Shown here: piece after piece, positions 4,220 to 5,536 of the stretch
Numbering within the stretch: position 1 is the stretch's first letter
Layout: every line of letters starts with the position of its first letter
Assembly (NCBI GenBank): GCA_014859755.1
Contig: JACUTO010000105.1
Location: 1-5,536 of the forward strand
DNA: 5,536 bases
Source: Candidatus Bathyarchaeota archaeon
GTDB taxonomy: Archaea; Thermoproteota; Bathyarchaeia; Bathyarchaeales; Bathyarchaeaceae
Direction of reading: 5' to 3'
Program-made: the position numbers and the translations under genes
The notes under the pieces: model-generated
The model's database searches: none
Told to the model about the DNA's origin: nothing
Seen by the model: only the letters and a program-made list of their open reading frames with translations

Positions 4220-5536
4220 ATGGAAAAGGACTTTTTCAAGATGGTTCTTGAATTGATTGAATCCAGCGAGGCCCATGAAAAATACAGGAGCGAGGAATGT
4301 ATAAACCTGATAGCAAGCGAAGGTCTGAAATCTCCAGCAGTGAAAGAAATGTTGAGTTTGTCTCAGGACTTAGAGTCTAGATACGCCGAAGGAGAGAACG
4401 ATCTGGAAGGACACGTTAAAGAGCGGCACTATCAGGGACAGAAATACATAACAAAGATTGAGAACTGCGCAGCGGATTTGATGAAAAACGTCTTTGGATG
4501 CAATTGGATCGACGTGAGACCTGTCTCCGGCACGCACGCGAATCTAGCTACTTTTAAAGGTCTTTCGTTGGCGACGAAAAACAACAGAATGGTGGTTGCG
4601 CCGCTCAGATGCGGTGCACATATCTCCCATGACTATACAGGTCTAGCCGGGAGCGTCATAGGGTTAGAGACCATCAACCATGCCTATGACCTGAATGAAT
4701 TGAACATTGATCCGGCCAAGTCTGCAACGATAATTGAAGCAACAAGGCCGGGTATAGTGACGTTTGGAGGCAGTCTTTTTCAGTTTCCACATCCGGTCAA
4801 GGAACTAGCAGAAGTCGCTAAGGAAGCGGGTGCCTACGTCGTCTACGATGGTGCCCATGTCCTAGGATTGATAGCTGGCGGACAGTTTCAGGACCCCCTT
4901 AAGGAAGGAGCGGATTTCATAACGGCGTCAACCCACAAAACCTTTCCAGGACCTCAAGGCGGTGTGATCCTCGCAAACTCGGGAGACGAAAGAATGAAAA
5001 AAGCGATAAAGAGAGTTCAAAGTGCGGTTTTTCCCTTAACCACCTCGAATACTCATCTTGGAAGACTTCCTGCGTTGGGTTTAGTTGCCTTAGAAATGAA
5101 GTTGTACGGTGCAGAGTTGGCGAGGCAAACGATTAAGAACGCTCAAACCGCGGGTGAGTGTCTGTTTGAAAATGGATTGAAGGTTTTGGGAGAAAAGATG
5201 GGGTTCACGAGATCGCATCAAATCGCGGTTGACGTTCAAGATTATGGTGGTGGCAGAAAAGTTGCGGAAAGCCTTGAGGAAGCCCACATAATTCTGAACA
5301 AGAATTTGTTGCCATACGATGATCAGCACAATAGAGAAAATCCTTCAGGCCTCAGAGTGGGCTTCCAAGATGTAACTAGGAGGGGTTTCAAGGAAAGCGA
5401 TATCAAATATTTATGTGCTTTAATGTTGGATGTTGTGAAGGGTAAGAGAAAACCTGCTGAAGTAAGAAAGGATGTCATTGTGCTGAGGCAGAACTTCAAG
5501 GGAATCAAATATGGTTTCCAAAGTGTCAACGAAGTA
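4220..5536 (+). CDS. glyA: Serine hydroxymethyltransferase (archaeal type), C-terminus cut by the right edge
   Basis: Pyridoxal-phosphate enzyme of the cytoplasm that interconverts serine and glycine, passing the one-carbon unit to a tetrahydropterin (tetrahydromethanopterin or a relative in many archaea). The frame is open for 439 codons to the edge; family members of about 430 residues suggest only a short tail is missing. Landmarks: LIASE (30-34), YAEG (55-58), DVRPVSGTHANLA (98-110), GAHISH (132-137), FGGSLFQFPHP (182-192), the cofactor-binding DGAH (210-213), THKTFPGPQGG (238-248) with Lys240 as the Schiff-base lysine, NKNLLPYDD (360-368) and SGLRVGFQDVTRRG (376-389) with the substrate-carboxylate Arg379. 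The ATG at 4220 follows GGAGG by nine bases. Odd points: LIASEG where most have LIASEN, and about six extra residues after YAEG (ENDLEGHVKERHYQGQ replaces the usual LPGKRLYQGC-like loop). It is divergent from the DUF72 gene. Confidence 0.95.
   Translation, partial: MEKDFFKMVLELIESSEAHEKYRSEECINLIASEGLKSPAVKEMLSLSQDLESRYAEGENDLEGHVKERHYQGQKYITKIENCAADLMKNVFGCNWIDVRPVSGTHANLATFKGLSLATKNNRMVVAPLRCGAHISHDYTGLAGSVIGLETINHAYDLNELNIDPAKSATIIEATRPGIVTFGGSLFQFPHPVKELAEVAKEAGAYVVYDGAHVLGLIAGGQFQDPLKEGADFITASTHKTFPGPQGGVILANSGDERMKKAIKRVQSAVFPLTTSNTHLGRLPALGLVALEMKLYGAELARQTIKNAQTAGECLFENGLKVLGEKMGFTRSHQIAVDVQDYGGGRKVAESLEEAHIILNKNLLPYDDQHNRENPSGLRVGFQDVTRRGFKESDIKYLCALMLDVVKGKRKPAEVRKDVIVLRQNFKGIKYGFQSVNEV

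Noticed and set aside
5090..5529. Minus-strand frames of 79 and 68 codons
   Set aside because: Antisense to the conserved C-terminal half of serine hydroxymethyltransferase.

Overview
The window looks archaeal. It carries a fused formaldehyde-activating enzyme/3-hexulose-6-phosphate synthase, a four-cysteine (family 4) uracil-DNA glycosylase close to archaeal forms, an archaeal-style serine hydroxymethyltransferase and a DUF72 protein. TATA-like boxes sit at archaeal distances from several starts, and the Shine-Dalgarno sequences resemble GGAGGTGATC. The lineage cannot be fixed by eye. A mesophilic or moderately thermophilic TACK-type archaeon is a reasonable guess, but only a guess.

Layout, left to right. 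Bases 1-51 (minus) hold the first 17 codons of a gene that leaves the window and begins with a signal-peptide-like stretch. Bases 52-277 show no gene. Bases 278-1729 (minus) encode an unusual three-part protein: a Fis-type helix-turn-helix, then Fae, then Hps. Bases 1730-1947 are a divergent control region with a good TATA box and three copies of the 7-mer TGTCGGA. Bases 1948-2535 (plus) encode the uracil-DNA glycosylase. Bases 2536-3087 hold two small genes: a tentative 48-codon reading frame (plus, 2651-2797) and a convincing 49-residue ribbon-helix-helix-like protein (minus, 2840-2989). Bases 3088-3984 (minus) encode a DUF72 protein with an extra C-terminal domain resembling DUF2795/DUF5789. 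Bases 3985-4219 are a second divergent control region. From 4220 to the right edge (plus) runs serine hydroxymethyltransferase, lacking only its last few residues.

How they fit together. Fae-Hps and serine hydroxymethyltransferase both act on one-carbon units. Fae condenses formaldehyde with tetrahydromethanopterin; serine hydroxymethyltransferase transfers the serine hydroxymethyl carbon to a pterin. Both can feed a methylene-pterin pool. In archaea the Hps half usually runs toward ribulose 5-phosphate, releasing formaldehyde that Fae recaptures. No partner isomerase (Phi) is in the window. The genes are mostly monocistronic and alternate in strand, so this is not one operon.

The most interesting point is the combination at 278-1860: a metabolic enzyme with its own DNA-binding domain, preceded by a cluster of identical short motifs around its promoter. 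This suggests an autoregulated, perhaps formaldehyde- or sugar-phosphate-responsive enzyme that may also affect the divergent DNA-repair gene. That regulatory idea is inference.
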